Positions 7,321 through 17,162 of a stretch of 64,000 bases of DNA are shown here, in pieces. The DNA comes from CAJPQU01 sp052170475 (lineage in GTDB: Bacteria; Bacillota; Negativicutes; Selenomonadales; Selenomonadaceae). Made by a program: the position numbers and the translations under genes. The notes under the pieces were generated by a model. That model searched no databases. It was not told the DNA's origin and saw only the letters and a list, made by a program, of their open reading frames with translations. Position 1 is the first letter of the stretch, and every line of letters starts with the position of its first letter. The stretch is taken from contig JBQNAL010000001.1 of NCBI GenBank assembly GCA_052170475.1, positions 124,001 through 188,000 of the forward strand, in the 5' to 3' direction.

Positions 7321-9585
7321 GTGGATATTTTTCAAGGCTTAAATGACAGGCAGCGTGCGGCGGTGGAATGTTTGGAAGGACCGCTTCTCGTCATGGCCGG
7401 GGCGGGGTCGGGAAAGACGAAGGTCTTGACGTGTCGGATTGCGAATCTTTTGGCGCATGGTGTACCGGCGTACCGCATATTGGCCATCACCTTTACGAAT
7501 AAAGCGGCAGCAGAGATGCGTGAGCGTGTGGATCGTCTCATCGGGGAAGAGGCGCAGGAGGTTTGGCTGAGTACCTTTCATTCTTTTTGCGCCCGCTTCC
7601 TGCGCCGGGAGATTGAGGCCACCGGCTGCTATAAGAAAAATTTTGTCATCTACGATGCCGGGGATTCTCGCACTTTAGTGAAGAATTGCTTGAAGGCGCT
7701 CAATTTGGACGATAAGCAGTACGCCCCCAACAGCGTGCAGGCGGCCATTTCCAACGCGAAAAATCAGATGATGGGGCCGCGGGATTTCGCTCGGGCGGCG
7801 GATACGTTTTTCCAAAAAAAAGTGGCGGAAATCTACGAGGCGTACGAAGCGGCGCTGATGAAGAACAACGCGTTGGATTTCGATGATTTGCTGCTGTTGG
7901 CGGTGTCCATTTTAGAGAAGAATCAGGAGGTACGGGAAAAGTATCAGCGGCGGTTTGCGTATATTTTAGTGGATGAGTACCAAGACACAAACGGCGCCCA
8001 GTACAAATTGACGCAGCTCTTGGCGGAGAATCATCACAATCTCTGCGTCGTCGGGGACGCAGACCAGTCCATCTATGGCTGGCGGGGCGCCGATATGCGC
8101 AACATCATGGAGTTTGAAGCGGATTATCCCGAAGCGACCGTCATTCGGCTGGAGCAGAATTACCGCTCGACGAAAACGATCTTGGCGGCGGCAAACGCCG
8201 TCATAGAGAACAATCAGAACCGTAAGCCAAAGAAGCTTTGGACGGAAAACGAGGCGGGGGAAAAGATTACCCTGTACGTCGCGGAGGACGAGCGGGACGA
8301 AGCGGACTTTATCGCCGATACCGTTCGGCGGGAAACGGGAAAAGGAGGGGCGTCCTATAACGATTTCGCCGTCCTCTATCGGACGAATGCGCAGTCGCGC
8401 GTCTTGGAAGAAGGGTTCATGCGCCGCGGTATCCCCTACACCATGGTGGGGGGGCTGAAATTCTACGAGCGCAAGGAGATCAAAGACATCATCGCCTATT
8501 TGCGCCTCATCTTCAATCCTTTGGATTCCATGAGCCTCCATCGCATCCTCAATGTACCCAAGCGAGGATTGGGGGACACCAGCGTGGCGCGGTTGGACGC
8601 CTATGCAGCGGAAACGGGGTTGAATCTCTTTGACGTGATTTCGAGTCCCGACGATTTGGAAGACGTGCCGGGGTTGGCGACACGCGCCCGGAACGTGTTG
8701 TCCGCGTTTGCCGCGCTGATTTTCGACCTTCTTTCGGAGCAGGAAACGTTGCCGCTGTCGCAGTTCGTGGAAATGGTCTTGGAGCGGAGCGGCTACATGG
8801 AGGAATTGAGGAAAGAAAATAAGCCGGAGAATGAAGCACGGGTAGAAAACCTCAAAGAATTCATCAGCGTGGCACGCGATTTTGAAGAGAGCGGGGAAAC
8901 GCCGGATTTAGAAAACTTCCTGAACCATATCGCGCTGATCTCGGACATCGACGCGGCAGACACGGCGGAGGAGCGCGTGACACTGATGACGCTCCACGCG
9001 GCGAAAGGGCTGGAATTTCCCACGGTCTTTTTGGCGGGGATGGAGGAGGGGCTTTTTCCTCATGCACGGACGCTGATGGAGCCGGAGGAGTTGGAGGAGG
9101 AGCGGCGCACCTGCTATGTGGGCATCACACGGGCGGAGCGACGCTTGTATTTGAGCTACGCCAAGCAGCGCATGATTTTCGGCCGGACGACGGTGTATCC
9201 CCCGTCACGCTTCTTGGGGGAGATCCCCGAAGCGTACATGGAGGCGTTTGCCGCCGCGCCGCTTCCCGTGCGCCGAGGCGATTCGCCTTCTTATCGGGGC
9301 GGCGGCTCCTCTCTGTCGGCTCCCATGACGGGGAGAGAGGCGTTGGCTTCTTTTTCAAAATCGCCGCTTTCTTCTTCGGAGCCGAAGGTGAGCGGTGCGC
9401 CGCCCCTTCGCCCCGATTTGGATGCCGTGTGGAAGCCCGGCGATAAAGTGCGCCACGGGAAATGGGGGATTGGCACCATCGTATCGGTGCGGGGCGAGGG
9501 CGAAGAATGTGAGCTTCAGGTGGCGTTTCCCGGCTTAGGCGTTCGCGCCCTGATGAAAAAATATGCCCCCATCACCCGCGCTTGA
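7321..9585 (+). CDS. pcrA: ATP-dependent 3'-5' DNA helicase PcrA/UvrD
   Basis: A 754-residue superfamily 1A helicase for replication-fork upkeep and nucleotide-excision and mismatch repair. Visible motifs are the Q-motif region LNDRQRAAV, Walker A AGAGSGKT, motif Ia TFTNKAA, Walker B VDEYQDTN, motif III GDADQSIYGWRGAD, motif IV LEQNYRS, motif V LMTLHAAKGLEF and motif VI YVGITRA. The C-terminal tail ends in a short Tudor-like segment (KVRHGKWGIGTIVS), typical of PcrA. The start is GTG 7321 with AGGAGG 6 bases before it. ligA follows after 24 bases, the usual pcrA-ligA pairing of Firmicutes. Confidence 0.95.
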   Translation: MDIFQGLNDRQRAAVECLEGPLLVMAGAGSGKTKVLTCRIANLLAHGVPAYRILAITFTNKAAAEMRERVDRLIGEEAQEVWLSTFHSFCARFLRREIEATGCYKKNFVIYDAGDSRTLVKNCLKALNLDDKQYAPNSVQAAISNAKNQMMGPRDFARAADTFFQKKVAEIYEAYEAALMKNNALDFDDLLLLAVSILEKNQEVREKYQRRFAYILVDEYQDTNGAQYKLTQLLAENHHNLCVVGDADQSIYGWRGADMRNIMEFEADYPEATVIRLEQNYRSTKTILAAANAVIENNQNRKPKKLWTENEAGEKITLYVAEDERDEADFIADTVRRETGKGGASYNDFAVLYRTNAQSRVLEEGFMRRGIPYTMVGGLKFYERKEIKDIIAYLRLIFNPLDSMSLHRILNVPKRGLGDTSVARLDAYAAETGLNLFDVISSPDDLEDVPGLATRARNVLSAFAALIFDLLSEQETLPLSQFVEMVLERSGYMEELRKENKPENEARVENLKEFISVARDFEESGETPDLENFLNHIALISDIDAADTAEERVTLMTLHAAKGLEFPTVFLAGMEEGLFPHARTLMEPEELEEERRTCYVGITRAERRLYLSYAKQRMIFGRTTVYPPSRFLGEIPEAYMEAFAAAPLPVRRGDSPSYRGGGSSLSAPMTGREALASFSKSPLSSSEPKVSGAPPLRPDLDAVWKPGDKVRHGKWGIGTIVSVRGEGEECELQVAFPGLGVRALMKKYAPITRA

Positions 9586-9609
9586 TGGGAAGGGGGGAGA
9601 GCTGACAAG

Positions 9610-11628
9610 ATGGACATGAACGCCCTCAAGAAGGAATTAAACGAGCTTAGAAAAGAGATTCGCTACCATAACGATCGCTATTACAATCAAGACGATCCCG
9701 TCATTTCCGATTACGAATACGATCAACTCATGTTGCGGCTGAAAGCGATTGAGGAAAAGTACCCGGAACTCATCACGCCGAATTCCCCCACCCAAATGGT
9801 AGGGGGCGTCGCCAAGCGGGAAGCGGGGGTGTTGGTGCCTCACGACGTTCCCATGCTTTCCTTGCAGGATGTGTTTTCCAAGGAAGAGGTCATCGCCTTT
9901 GTTCAGAGCGTACAGGACAAGTTGCCCCAAGCTGAGTTTGTCGTAGAGGAAAAGATTGACGGTCTTTCCTTGGCGCTTCGGTATGAAGACGGCGTGTTGG
10001 CGAGGGCTGTCACCCGGGGGGACGGGATCACGCAAGGGGAGGATGTGACGGAAAACGCTCGGGTCATCGCTGACATCCAGCCCCGCCTTCATGACGCGAT
10101 GCCTTATTTTGAGATTCGCGGCGAAGTGTACATGACGCGTGAGGCTTTTACGGCGGTGAATGAGCGGCAGGAACTTTTAGGTCTAAAGCCCTTTGCCAAT
10201 CCCCGAAACTGCGCCGCCGGCACCTTGCGGCAGCTGGACAGCCGGATCACGAAGGAGCGGCATCTCTCCCTTTTTGTCTTCAATCTGCAAAAAGCGGTGG
10301 GGCGTACTTTCGCGACCCATACGGAAGCGTACGGCTTTATGAAGGCGCAGGGGATCACCGTCATTCACGACTATCACCTTTGCCGCACGGCGGAGGAGGT
10401 TTGGGCGGCCATCGTCAAGATCGGCGACAGTCGCGGGCAGCTTCCCTATGATATTGACGGCGCGGTGGTCAAGCTGAATGATTTGGCGGATCGGGAGAAA
10501 TTGGGCGCGACGTCGAAGGTGCCGCGCTGGGCCATCGCCTATAAATATCCCCCCGAGGAGCGGGAAACGATCCTTCGCCGCATTGAGCTTTCCGTGGGGC
10601 GGACGGGGCGCATTACCCCGACGGCGGTCTTTGATCCGATTCCCCTCTGCGGCACCACGGTGGAACGCGCTACCCTGCACAATCAAGACTTTATCGATCG
10701 CTTGGACATTCGCATCGGGGATACCATCACCGTCTACAAGTCCGGCGAGATCATTCCCAAGGTGCGCGGTGTCCTCATGGAAAAGCGCCCGGACGATGCC
10801 CGTCCCTTTCATATCGGCAATCAATGTCCGGTCTGCGGTGCCGCCACTATGCAGGAAGAAAACGCGGTGGATATTCGCTGCGTAAATCCCACCTGTCCGG
10901 CACAGTTAGAGAGCCATATCCTCTATTTCACCGGGCGCGACGCCATGGACATCAAAGGCTTTGGCATCGCTGCCGTGAAGGCGCTCATTGAAAAGGGATA
11001 TATCAAAAATGAGGCGGATATTTATCGGCTGAAAGACCATCGCGAGGCGCTGATCGCCCAAAAACTCATCGGGAAGGAGAAGAGTACCGATAATCTTTTG
11101 TCGGCCATTGAAAAATCGAAAGGGAACGCCCCGGAACGTCTCCTCACCGGCCTTGGGATACCCGGGATTGGCAAGGCGGCGGCGCGGGATCTGATGGAGA
11201 CATTTCATTCCCTAACGCGGCTGGCCGATGCGACTTCGGAAGAGATCCTTAGCGTTCGTGATATGGGCGAGGTCAGCGCCCGAAACCTCGTGGAATATTT
11301 CTCAAGGCAGGAGACGCGGACGCTCCTCTCGGCACTGAAAGTGCAGGGACTCACCATGGAAAAAGCGAATCGGGCGGCTACCGATGACCGCTTGCAAGGC
11401 AAGAGTTTTGTCCTGACGGGGACGCTCTCCACCATGAGCCGTCAAGAGGCGGAGGCGCTCATCGAAGCCCACGGCGGCCGCGTGACGGGCAGCGTTTCCG
11501 CCAAGACGGATTATGTGGTGGCGGGGGAAAGCGCCGGAAGCAAGCTGACCAAGGCGGAATCGTTGGGGATTTCCGTCTTATCGGAGGCCGACTTACAGGC
11601 GATGATTGAGGGAACATCGGAACCGTAA
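9610..11628 (+). CDS. ligA: NAD+-dependent DNA ligase
   Basis: A 672-residue full-length LigA that seals nicks during replication and repair. The order is domain Ia (YYNQDDPVISDYEYD, NAD+ binding), the adenylation domain with the active lysine in EEKIDG near residue 117, the OB fold, a C4 zinc finger (CPVC...CVNPTC around 405-428), helix-hairpin-helix repeats (GLGIPGIGKAAA) and a C-terminal BRCT domain (LTGTLSTMSRQEAEALIEAHGG). All parts are present and in normal order. It lies directly behind pcrA and is probably cotranscribed with it. Confidence 0.96.
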   Translation: MDMNALKKELNELRKEIRYHNDRYYNQDDPVISDYEYDQLMLRLKAIEEKYPELITPNSPTQMVGGVAKREAGVLVPHDVPMLSLQDVFSKEEVIAFVQSVQDKLPQAEFVVEEKIDGLSLALRYEDGVLARAVTRGDGITQGEDVTENARVIADIQPRLHDAMPYFEIRGEVYMTREAFTAVNERQELLGLKPFANPRNCAAGTLRQLDSRITKERHLSLFVFNLQKAVGRTFATHTEAYGFMKAQGITVIHDYHLCRTAEEVWAAIVKIGDSRGQLPYDIDGAVVKLNDLADREKLGATSKVPRWAIAYKYPPEERETILRRIELSVGRTGRITPTAVFDPIPLCGTTVERATLHNQDFIDRLDIRIGDTITVYKSGEIIPKVRGVLMEKRPDDARPFHIGNQCPVCGAATMQEENAVDIRCVNPTCPAQLESHILYFTGRDAMDIKGFGIAAVKALIEKGYIKNEADIYRLKDHREALIAQKLIGKEKSTDNLLSAIEKSKGNAPERLLTGLGIPGIGKAAARDLMETFHSLTRLADATSEEILSVRDMGEVSARNLVEYFSRQETRTLLSALKVQGLTMEKANRAATDDRLQGKSFVLTGTLSTMSRQEAEALIEAHGGRVTGSVSAKTDYVVAGESAGSKLTKAESLGISVLSEADLQAMIEGTSEP

Positions 11629-11648
11629 CACCGAAGAGCGGTCTTTTG

Positions 11649-11657
11649 TGCTATACT
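11649..11657 (+). promoter_or_regulatory. Extended -10 promoter element upstream of gatCAB
   Basis: TG-C-TATACT at 11649-11657 is an extended -10. No good -35 stands 17 bases upstream, as expected for this class. The gatC start is about 50 bases downstream. The same TGnTATACT wording recurs before other transcription units in the window. Confidence 0.5.
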
Positions 11658-11709
11658 ATAAAAATAGTCAGGCGATCAGTAAAATCATTGAAGGGCAGAG
11701 GGTGATACC

Positions 11710-12000
11710 ATGAAAGTGACGCAAGAGGACATGAAGCGGGTGGCGGTGCTGTCGCGGCTCTCCATTCCCGAAGGCGAAGCGGAGGACTATACGGCGCAGC
11801 TTGGAGCGTTTTTGGCGTACGTTGAGAATTTGCGGGCGGTGGATACGGAAAAGGTGAAGCCGACCACCTATGCGTTACCCATAGAAAATGTCTTTCGCGA
11901 GGACGAGGTGCGGCCGTCCCTATCGAGGGAGGCCGCGCTTTCCAACGCGCCTCTTCAAGAGGACGGGTATTTTAAGGTGCCGCGGGTATTGGAAGAATAG
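11710..12000 (+). CDS. gatC: Asp-tRNA(Asn)/Glu-tRNA(Gln) amidotransferase subunit C
   Basis: A 96-residue GatC, the small belt-like subunit that stabilises GatA-GatB. It begins MKVTQEDMKRVAVLSRLSI and ends DGYFKVPRVLE, both family signatures. It opens the gatCAB operon; gatA follows after 19 bases. The complex amidates misacylated Glu-tRNA(Gln) and/or Asp-tRNA(Asn), so the host may lack direct GlnRS or AsnRS charging. Confidence 0.93.
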   Translation: MKVTQEDMKRVAVLSRLSIPEGEAEDYTAQLGAFLAYVENLRAVDTEKVKPTTYALPIENVFREDEVRPSLSREAALSNAPLQEDGYFKVPRVLEE

Positions 12001-12019
12001 GGAGCGGGGAGGAACGAGC

Positions 12020-13492
12020 GTGAAGTTATACGATAAGCCGGCGCATATTCTGCACGATATGCTGCGGGAGAAAAAGATCAGCGCGGTGGAATTGACGAAG
12101 GACGTCTTAGCGCGCGTGGACGAGGTGGAGCCGAAGGTGGCCGCCTACCTCACGCTCACGCCGGAAATCGCGCTGGAACAAGCGCAGGCGGTGGATAAAA
12201 AGATCGCGGCGGGGGAAGCGATTGCCTTTTTGGAAGGCATCCCCGGCGCGGTGAAGGACAATATTTGTACCCAAGGCGTCAAAACGACCTGCGCGTCGAA
12301 GATCTTGGAAGATTTCGTGCCGCCGTACGACGCGACGGTGGTGGAGAAGCTGCGGGCGGCGGGGGCGCCGCTCATAGGGAAAGTGAACCTCGATGAATTT
12401 GCTATGGGCGGCTCTACGGAAAACTCCGCGTACCATCCCACGCGCAATCCGTGGGATTTAGACTGCGTGCCTGGGGGGAGTTCCGGGGGCAGCGCCGCCG
12501 CTGTGGCGGCCGGGGAAGCGATTTGGGCATTAGGCTCCGATACCGGCGGATCCATTCGTCAGCCGGCGTCCTTTTGCGGTGTCGTGGGGTTGAAACCGAC
12601 CTACGGCCGGGTGTCGCGCTACGGCTTGGTTGCCTACGCTTCTTCGCTGGATCAGATAGGGCCGGTGACGCGGGACGTCACCGACAGCGCCCATCTCCTC
12701 AATGTCGTGGCCGGACACGATCCCATGGATTCCACCTCCAGCCCCGCCGCCGTGCCGGATTATACGAAGGCACTCCGCGAGGACGTCAAGGGGATGAAGA
12801 TCGGGGTTCCCCGAGAATATTTCGCCTCGGGGCTGGATCCCGAGGTGGAAAAAGCGGTGCGGGCGGCCATTGACAGCTTTCAGTCCATGGGTGCGACGGT
12901 GGTTGACATTTCGCTTCCTCACACGGAGTACGCGATTTCCGCCTACTATCTCATCGCCCCGGCGGAAGCCGCCACGAACTTGGAACGCTACGACGGCATA
13001 AGCTACGGGGCGCGGGTGGATGGCGCCGACGTGGCGGAACTCATGACGAATACCCGGAGCGAAAAGTTTGGCCGGGAAGTGAAGCGCCGCATCATGATCG
13101 GCAACTATGCCCTGAGCGCCGGATATTACGATGCCTATTATCTAAAGGCACTCAAGGTGCGGACGCTGGTCCAAGAGGATTATACGGCGGCCTTTCAAAA
13201 GGTGGACGTCATCATGACGCCCACGGCGCCGACGCCCGCTTACAAGATCGGTGCCATGATCCACGATCCCTTGAAGATGTACTTGCAGGATATTTGCACC
13301 GTTCCTTTGAATTTGGCGGGACTGCCGGGCATTTCCATTCCCTGCGGCTACCATCGCTCGCACCTTCCCATCGGGCTTCAGATCATCGGGAAGCCGCTGG
13401 ACGAGGAAACGATCCTGCGGGCGGCTTACACTTACGAGCAGAGCCAAAATTTCCACAAGGAGATGGCTGCATTGGGAGGGGCGGAGGCATGA
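12020..13492 (+). CDS. gatA: Asp-tRNA(Asn)/Glu-tRNA(Gln) amidotransferase subunit A
   Basis: A 490-residue amidase-signature enzyme that frees ammonia from glutamine for the GatB kinase/transferase site. The Ser-cisSer-Lys triad is visible: Lys in GAVKDNICT, cis-Ser in GGSSGGSAAAVA and the nucleophile Ser in GSDTGGSIRQPA. GTG 12020 is chosen because GGGGAGGA lies just upstream and the N-terminus KLYDKPAHIL fits family length; the frame is open further upstream through gatC but without support. The stop overlaps the gatB start as ATGA. Confidence 0.95.
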   Translation: MKLYDKPAHILHDMLREKKISAVELTKDVLARVDEVEPKVAAYLTLTPEIALEQAQAVDKKIAAGEAIAFLEGIPGAVKDNICTQGVKTTCASKILEDFVPPYDATVVEKLRAAGAPLIGKVNLDEFAMGGSTENSAYHPTRNPWDLDCVPGGSSGGSAAAVAAGEAIWALGSDTGGSIRQPASFCGVVGLKPTYGRVSRYGLVAYASSLDQIGPVTRDVTDSAHLLNVVAGHDPMDSTSSPAAVPDYTKALREDVKGMKIGVPREYFASGLDPEVEKAVRAAIDSFQSMGATVVDISLPHTEYAISAYYLIAPAEAATNLERYDGISYGARVDGADVAELMTNTRSEKFGREVKRRIMIGNYALSAGYYDAYYLKALKVRTLVQEDYTAAFQKVDVIMTPTAPTPAYKIGAMIHDPLKMYLQDICTVPLNLAGLPGISIPCGYHRSHLPIGLQIIGKPLDEETILRAAYTYEQSQNFHKEMAALGGAEA

Positions 13493-14931
13493 AGTACGAA
13501 GCCGTTATTGGATTGGAAATCCACAGCGAACTGAAAACGAACACCAAGATTTTTTGCGGCTGCGCCACGGGATTCGGCTCGGAGCAAAATACCCATGTCT
13601 GCCCCGTCTGCCTCGGCCTGCCGGGGGTGTTGCCGGTGGTGAACCGCCGGGTGGTGGAGTTTGCCATCAAGGCGGGCTTGGCGACGAACTGCACCATCAA
13701 CGAATACAGCAAGTTTGACCGCAAGAATTATTACTATCCCGATCTGCCGAAAAATTTCCAGACGTCCCAATACGATCTCCCCATCGCCGAGCATGGCTAT
13801 GTGGACATCACCGTCGAGGGAGAAACAAAGCGGATCCGTCTCACGCGCATCCACATGGAGGAGGACGCAGGGAAACTCGTTCATGCGGGGACGAACATCA
13901 AAAATTCCGCTTCGTCCAACGTGGACTACAATCGGACGGGAGTGCCGCTCCTCGAGATCGTTTCCGAGCCGGATATGGCTTCGGCGGCGGAAGCGCGTGC
14001 CTACATGGAAAAGATCAAGTCGATTTTAGAGTATATCGACGTCTCAAATTGCCGCATGGAGCAGGGGAATCTCCGGGCGGACATCAATGTTTCCCTGCGC
14101 CCCGTGGGGTCAAAAACGCTGGGGACGCGCACCGAGATGAAAAACATCAACTCCTTCAAGGCGCTGGAAGAGGCCATCGCTTACGAGATCGAGCGCCAGA
14201 CAGAAGTGTTGGAGGATGGCGGTCACATCGTGCAGGAGACGCGCACTTGGGATCCCGTGCGGGGGGTGACGCTTTCCATGCGGAGCAAGGAGGAAGCCCA
14301 CGATTACCGCTACATGCCGGAGCCGGATCTGCCGCCGATCCTCACGACGGCGGAGGAGATCGAGGCGTACCGAAAGGCGCTGCCGGAGCTGCCGGATGCG
14401 CGGCGGGAGCGGTTGGAAAAAGAATATGGACTCTCTTCCTACGATGCGGCCAGCATCACGGCGTCGCGTCCCTTGGCGGAGTACTTCGACGCCGTGACGG
14501 CGACGGGGGCTGACGCCAAATTGGCGGCCAACTGGATCATGGGGGACTTGGCGAAAAACCTGAACAGCGAAGGAAAATCCATCGAGGCGTCGCCGGTGGA
14601 TGCCAAAAGGTTGGGGCAGATGATCAAGCTGATCAGCGAAGGCACCATTTCCTCGAAGATCGCGAAGGATGTTTTGGCCGCCATGTGGACGTCGGCCGAC
14701 GCGCCGGAAACGATCGTCCAGGAGAAAGGCTTAGTCCAGATCACCGACACGAAAGCATTAGAAGCCATCGTGCAGACCGTCATTGAAGCGAATCCAAAGC
14801 CGGTGGCCGATTATCGGGGGGGCAACAAGAAAGCGATCGGTGCCTTAGTGGGGCAGATCATGAAGCAGACGAAGGGGAAGGCAAATCCGGCGCTCGTCAA
14901 TCAACTGTTGGCAGCGGCCTTGGAGAAGTAG
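13489..14931 (+). CDS. gatB: Asp-tRNA(Asn)/Glu-tRNA(Gln) amidotransferase subunit B
   Basis: A 480-residue GatB, which activates the side-chain carboxylate of misacylated tRNA with ATP and accepts ammonia from GatA. The start MKYEAVIGLEIHSELKT, the CPVCLGLPGVLPVVN segment and PDLPKNFQTSQYD are characteristic. The C-terminal YqeY-like tail (NPALVNQLL) binds tRNA. ATG 13489 overlaps the gatA stop by 4 bases and has a GGAGG-rich stretch before it. The operon appears to end here; no classic T-run terminator is seen before the chemoreceptor gene. Confidence 0.95.
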   Translation: MKYEAVIGLEIHSELKTNTKIFCGCATGFGSEQNTHVCPVCLGLPGVLPVVNRRVVEFAIKAGLATNCTINEYSKFDRKNYYYPDLPKNFQTSQYDLPIAEHGYVDITVEGETKRIRLTRIHMEEDAGKLVHAGTNIKNSASSNVDYNRTGVPLLEIVSEPDMASAAEARAYMEKIKSILEYIDVSNCRMEQGNLRADINVSLRPVGSKTLGTRTEMKNINSFKALEEAIAYEIERQTEVLEDGGHIVQETRTWDPVRGVTLSMRSKEEAHDYRYMPEPDLPPILTTAEEIEAYRKALPELPDARRERLEKEYGLSSYDAASITASRPLAEYFDAVTATGADAKLAANWIMGDLAKNLNSEGKSIEASPVDAKRLGQMIKLISEGTISSKIAKDVLAAMWTSADAPETIVQEKGLVQITDTKALEAIVQTVIEANPKPVADYRGGNKKAIGALVGQIMKQTKGKANPALVNQLLAAALEK

Positions 14932-14942
14932 GAAGCGGGGAG

Positions 14943-14988
14943 TGCCGTATCCGCCCTTGGAGATCTCTGCCAGACGAAGGATACGGTA
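14943..14988 (+). repeat. Inverted repeat in the leader of the chemoreceptor gene
   Basis: TGCCGTATCC (14943-14952) and GGATACGGTA (14979-14988) pair over 10 positions with one G-U, around a 26-base loop. There is no T run after it. It lies just before the AGGAGG of the chemoreceptor gene, so a leader RNA structure or an operator is possible; function unknown. Confidence 0.5.
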
Positions 14989-15014
14989 GCGTACAATAGG
15001 AGGCATCATCCATA

Positions 15015-17021
15015 GTGACCATCAAATCTATACGGGCAAAGTTTATGCTTATTTTACTGCCAATCTTGGCGGTCAGTTTTTTGGCGTTTTTCTTTATCAG
15101 CTATCGGATGTCCAGCACCATGCTGATGGAGGAAGCAAAGCGGTTATCTCAGGCGTTAGGTCGGCAAGTCAGCTTGGAAATGCAGCAGGCCGAACAGGAA
15201 AAGCGAATTTTTCTTGATTTTTTGGCTTCCGATCCACGCATCGTGCGCGGCAATCATGCGCAGCGGTTGGAGGCTTTGGCTGAGGTCAAACAGAAGGTGC
15301 CGGGATTTGCCATGGTGGCCTTCAGCGATTTGAGCGGCATGGCTTTCAGCGATACGGATCTCAAAATGGATCGATCCGACGGCATTTACATCAAAACCGT
15401 GCGGGAGACGAAACAGCCGTACTTTTCCGCCCCCTTTATTTCCCCTTCGTCAGGAAAACTGATTGTACTCATCGCCAATCCTGTTATGGACGGCAGTCAG
15501 CTTGTAGGGATCATCTATGGTACGCTGGAATTAGAGAGTTTCAATCCCGTTTTAACCTCCATGCGGTTCATGGAAACGGGGCATATCTACATTTGCGATG
15601 AGAGCGGCGTCGTCATGGTGGACGAGGCAGCACCGGATAACGTGGGAAAGCTAAACCTCAGCCAAGTCACTTCCAGCCGCACCATTGACGAACGATTGGT
15701 GGCGGCCTTTAAGGCATCCTTGACGGCGGAGGACGCGGTTTTTCTCAGCTACAAGCAATCTACAGGGCGCGATATGATGGGCGTTCTCACCCCCATCAAA
15801 CTCTCGGGTCGCACCTGGGTGGCGGTCGCGGTCGCGCCCGAAGACGAGGTGGACGCCGGTTCTGTGCGGCTACTCAAGGTGTTAGGGGGCTTGACCTTCG
15901 TTATTCTCTTGCTCATCTCGGCGGTGGTGGCCATCATGGCGGGGCGGATGGGTGCGAGTTTGCAGACACTTTTGGCGGCCAGCGACAGCATCAATCGTGG
16001 GGATCTGCGGGAGAAGGTGATCGCTGTGGATACGCAGGATGAGATCGGTACTTTGGCGGCGGGTTTTGACCGTATGCGTCGCACCATGCGCCTTCTCATT
16101 CAAAACATCCAGAAAAACTCTGAGGACTTGACGGATGCGGCCACAGCGCTTCACACCGCTTCCGAGCAATCGGCGGAAGCTTCCAACAGTGTGGCCATGT
16201 CCATCACTGAGATAGCCGGAGGGATCGATGAGCAGTCCACGGCGGCGGTTTCTGCCGGACAGGCTGCCGGCGCGATCGCGGAACGTGCCGGCAATATGGC
16301 GCAAAAAGCGCAGGCGGTGTCACAGGCGGCGAAGGAAGCCTCTCTGAAAGCGGGCGAAGGGCGCAAGGCGGTCGATGATGTAGTGCGCTACATGGAGCGC
16401 ATCGAGGATGGTTCGAAGACGATTACTGTCTCCATTGATGCGCTGAAGGAGGGGTCTCAGAAGATCAGCGAGATCGTCGCGATGATCTCCGGCATCGCGG
16501 GGCAGACGAATCTCTTGGCTCTCAACGCAGCCATCGAGGCGGCACGCGCTGGAGAGGCCGGGCGAGGCTTCGCTGTGGTCGCCGACGAGGTGAGAAAATT
16601 AGCTGAGCAGTCGGCGCTGTCTACCCAGCAGATTGCCGATCTGGTCGGCGGCATCCAAAAGGATATGGCGATGGCGGTGGCCGCCAGCGGCGAAGGGGCG
16701 GAGAGCGTTGCCCAAGGACTCGTCTCCGTTCGCGTGGCGGACGAAGGGTTCCAAGCCATCTTTGCTTCCATTGAAGCCTTGGAGAAAGGGATCGGAGAGA
16801 TCGCGGCGGGCGTTCAGCAGATGGATACCGAAACCAAGGTAGTGGACACGCAGGTGGCCTCCATTCGGGAGACGAGTACGAAAAATGCGGATCATGCGCA
16901 GAGTGTGTCCGCAGCTACCGAGGAACAGTCCGCTTCCATGGAGGAGATCGCGGCTTCAGCGCGGCATCTTTCGGATTTGGCGGAAGGATTGAATCAGGAA
17001 ACGAAAAAATTCCAAGTGTAA
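15015..17021 (+). CDS. Methyl-accepting chemotaxis protein with periplasmic Cache-type sensor
   Basis: A 668-residue transmembrane chemoreceptor. One N-terminal helix (about 10-30) is followed by a roughly 250-residue extracytoplasmic domain of dCache type (YIKTVRETKQPYFSAPFISPSSGK, GTLELESF). A second helix (about 289-310), a HAMP linker and a long signalling helix pair complete it. The hairpin tip contacting CheA/CheW is intact (QTNLLALNAAIEAARAGE). No C-terminal CheR pentapeptide is seen. The start is GTG 15015 with AGGAGG 11 bases upstream, a rather long spacing. It pairs logically with the flagellin gene at the window end. The ligand is unknown. Confidence 0.92.
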   Translation: MTIKSIRAKFMLILLPILAVSFLAFFFISYRMSSTMLMEEAKRLSQALGRQVSLEMQQAEQEKRIFLDFLASDPRIVRGNHAQRLEALAEVKQKVPGFAMVAFSDLSGMAFSDTDLKMDRSDGIYIKTVRETKQPYFSAPFISPSSGKLIVLIANPVMDGSQLVGIIYGTLELESFNPVLTSMRFMETGHIYICDESGVVMVDEAAPDNVGKLNLSQVTSSRTIDERLVAAFKASLTAEDAVFLSYKQSTGRDMMGVLTPIKLSGRTWVAVAVAPEDEVDAGSVRLLKVLGGLTFVILLLISAVVAIMAGRMGASLQTLLAASDSINRGDLREKVIAVDTQDEIGTLAAGFDRMRRTMRLLIQNIQKNSEDLTDAATALHTASEQSAEASNSVAMSITEIAGGIDEQSTAAVSAGQAAGAIAERAGNMAQKAQAVSQAAKEASLKAGEGRKAVDDVVRYMERIEDGSKTITVSIDALKEGSQKISEIVAMISGIAGQTNLLALNAAIEAARAGEAGRGFAVVADEVRKLAEQSALSTQQIADLVGGIQKDMAMAVAASGEGAESVAQGLVSVRVADEGFQAIFASIEALEKGIGEIAAGVQQMDTETKVVDTQVASIRETSTKNADHAQSVSAATEEQSASMEEIAASARHLSDLAEGLNQETKKFQV

Positions 17022-17030
17022 GGGTTGGGG

Positions 17031-17060
17031 TTGGACAAGACGAGGAAGGTGTGGTATACT
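17031..17060 (+). promoter_or_regulatory. Promoter of the tRNA-Arg gene
   Basis: TTGGAC (17031-17036), an 18-base spacer and TATACT (17055-17060) preceded by TG make a good extended promoter. Transcription would begin about 10 bases before the tRNA 5' end. Confidence 0.75.
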
Positions 17061-17077
17061 GTCTCCTGTGTTATAAA

Positions 17078-17152
17078 GCGCTCGTAGTCCAGTGGATAGG
17101 ACGTTAGCCTCCGGAGCTGAAAGCGGCAGTTCGACTCTGCCCGAGCGCACCA
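17078..17152 (+). tRNA. tRNA-Arg (anticodon CCG)
   Basis: A 75-base cloverleaf with encoded CCA. Acceptor arms GCGCTCG/CGAGCGC pair fully; the anticodon arm TTAGC/GCTGA encloses loop CTCCGGA, giving anticodon CCG for CGG codons. The T arm is GGCAG-TTCGACT-CTGCC. It stands alone between its own promoter and a terminator. Confidence 0.96.
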
Positions 17153-17162
17153 TGGATGAATC

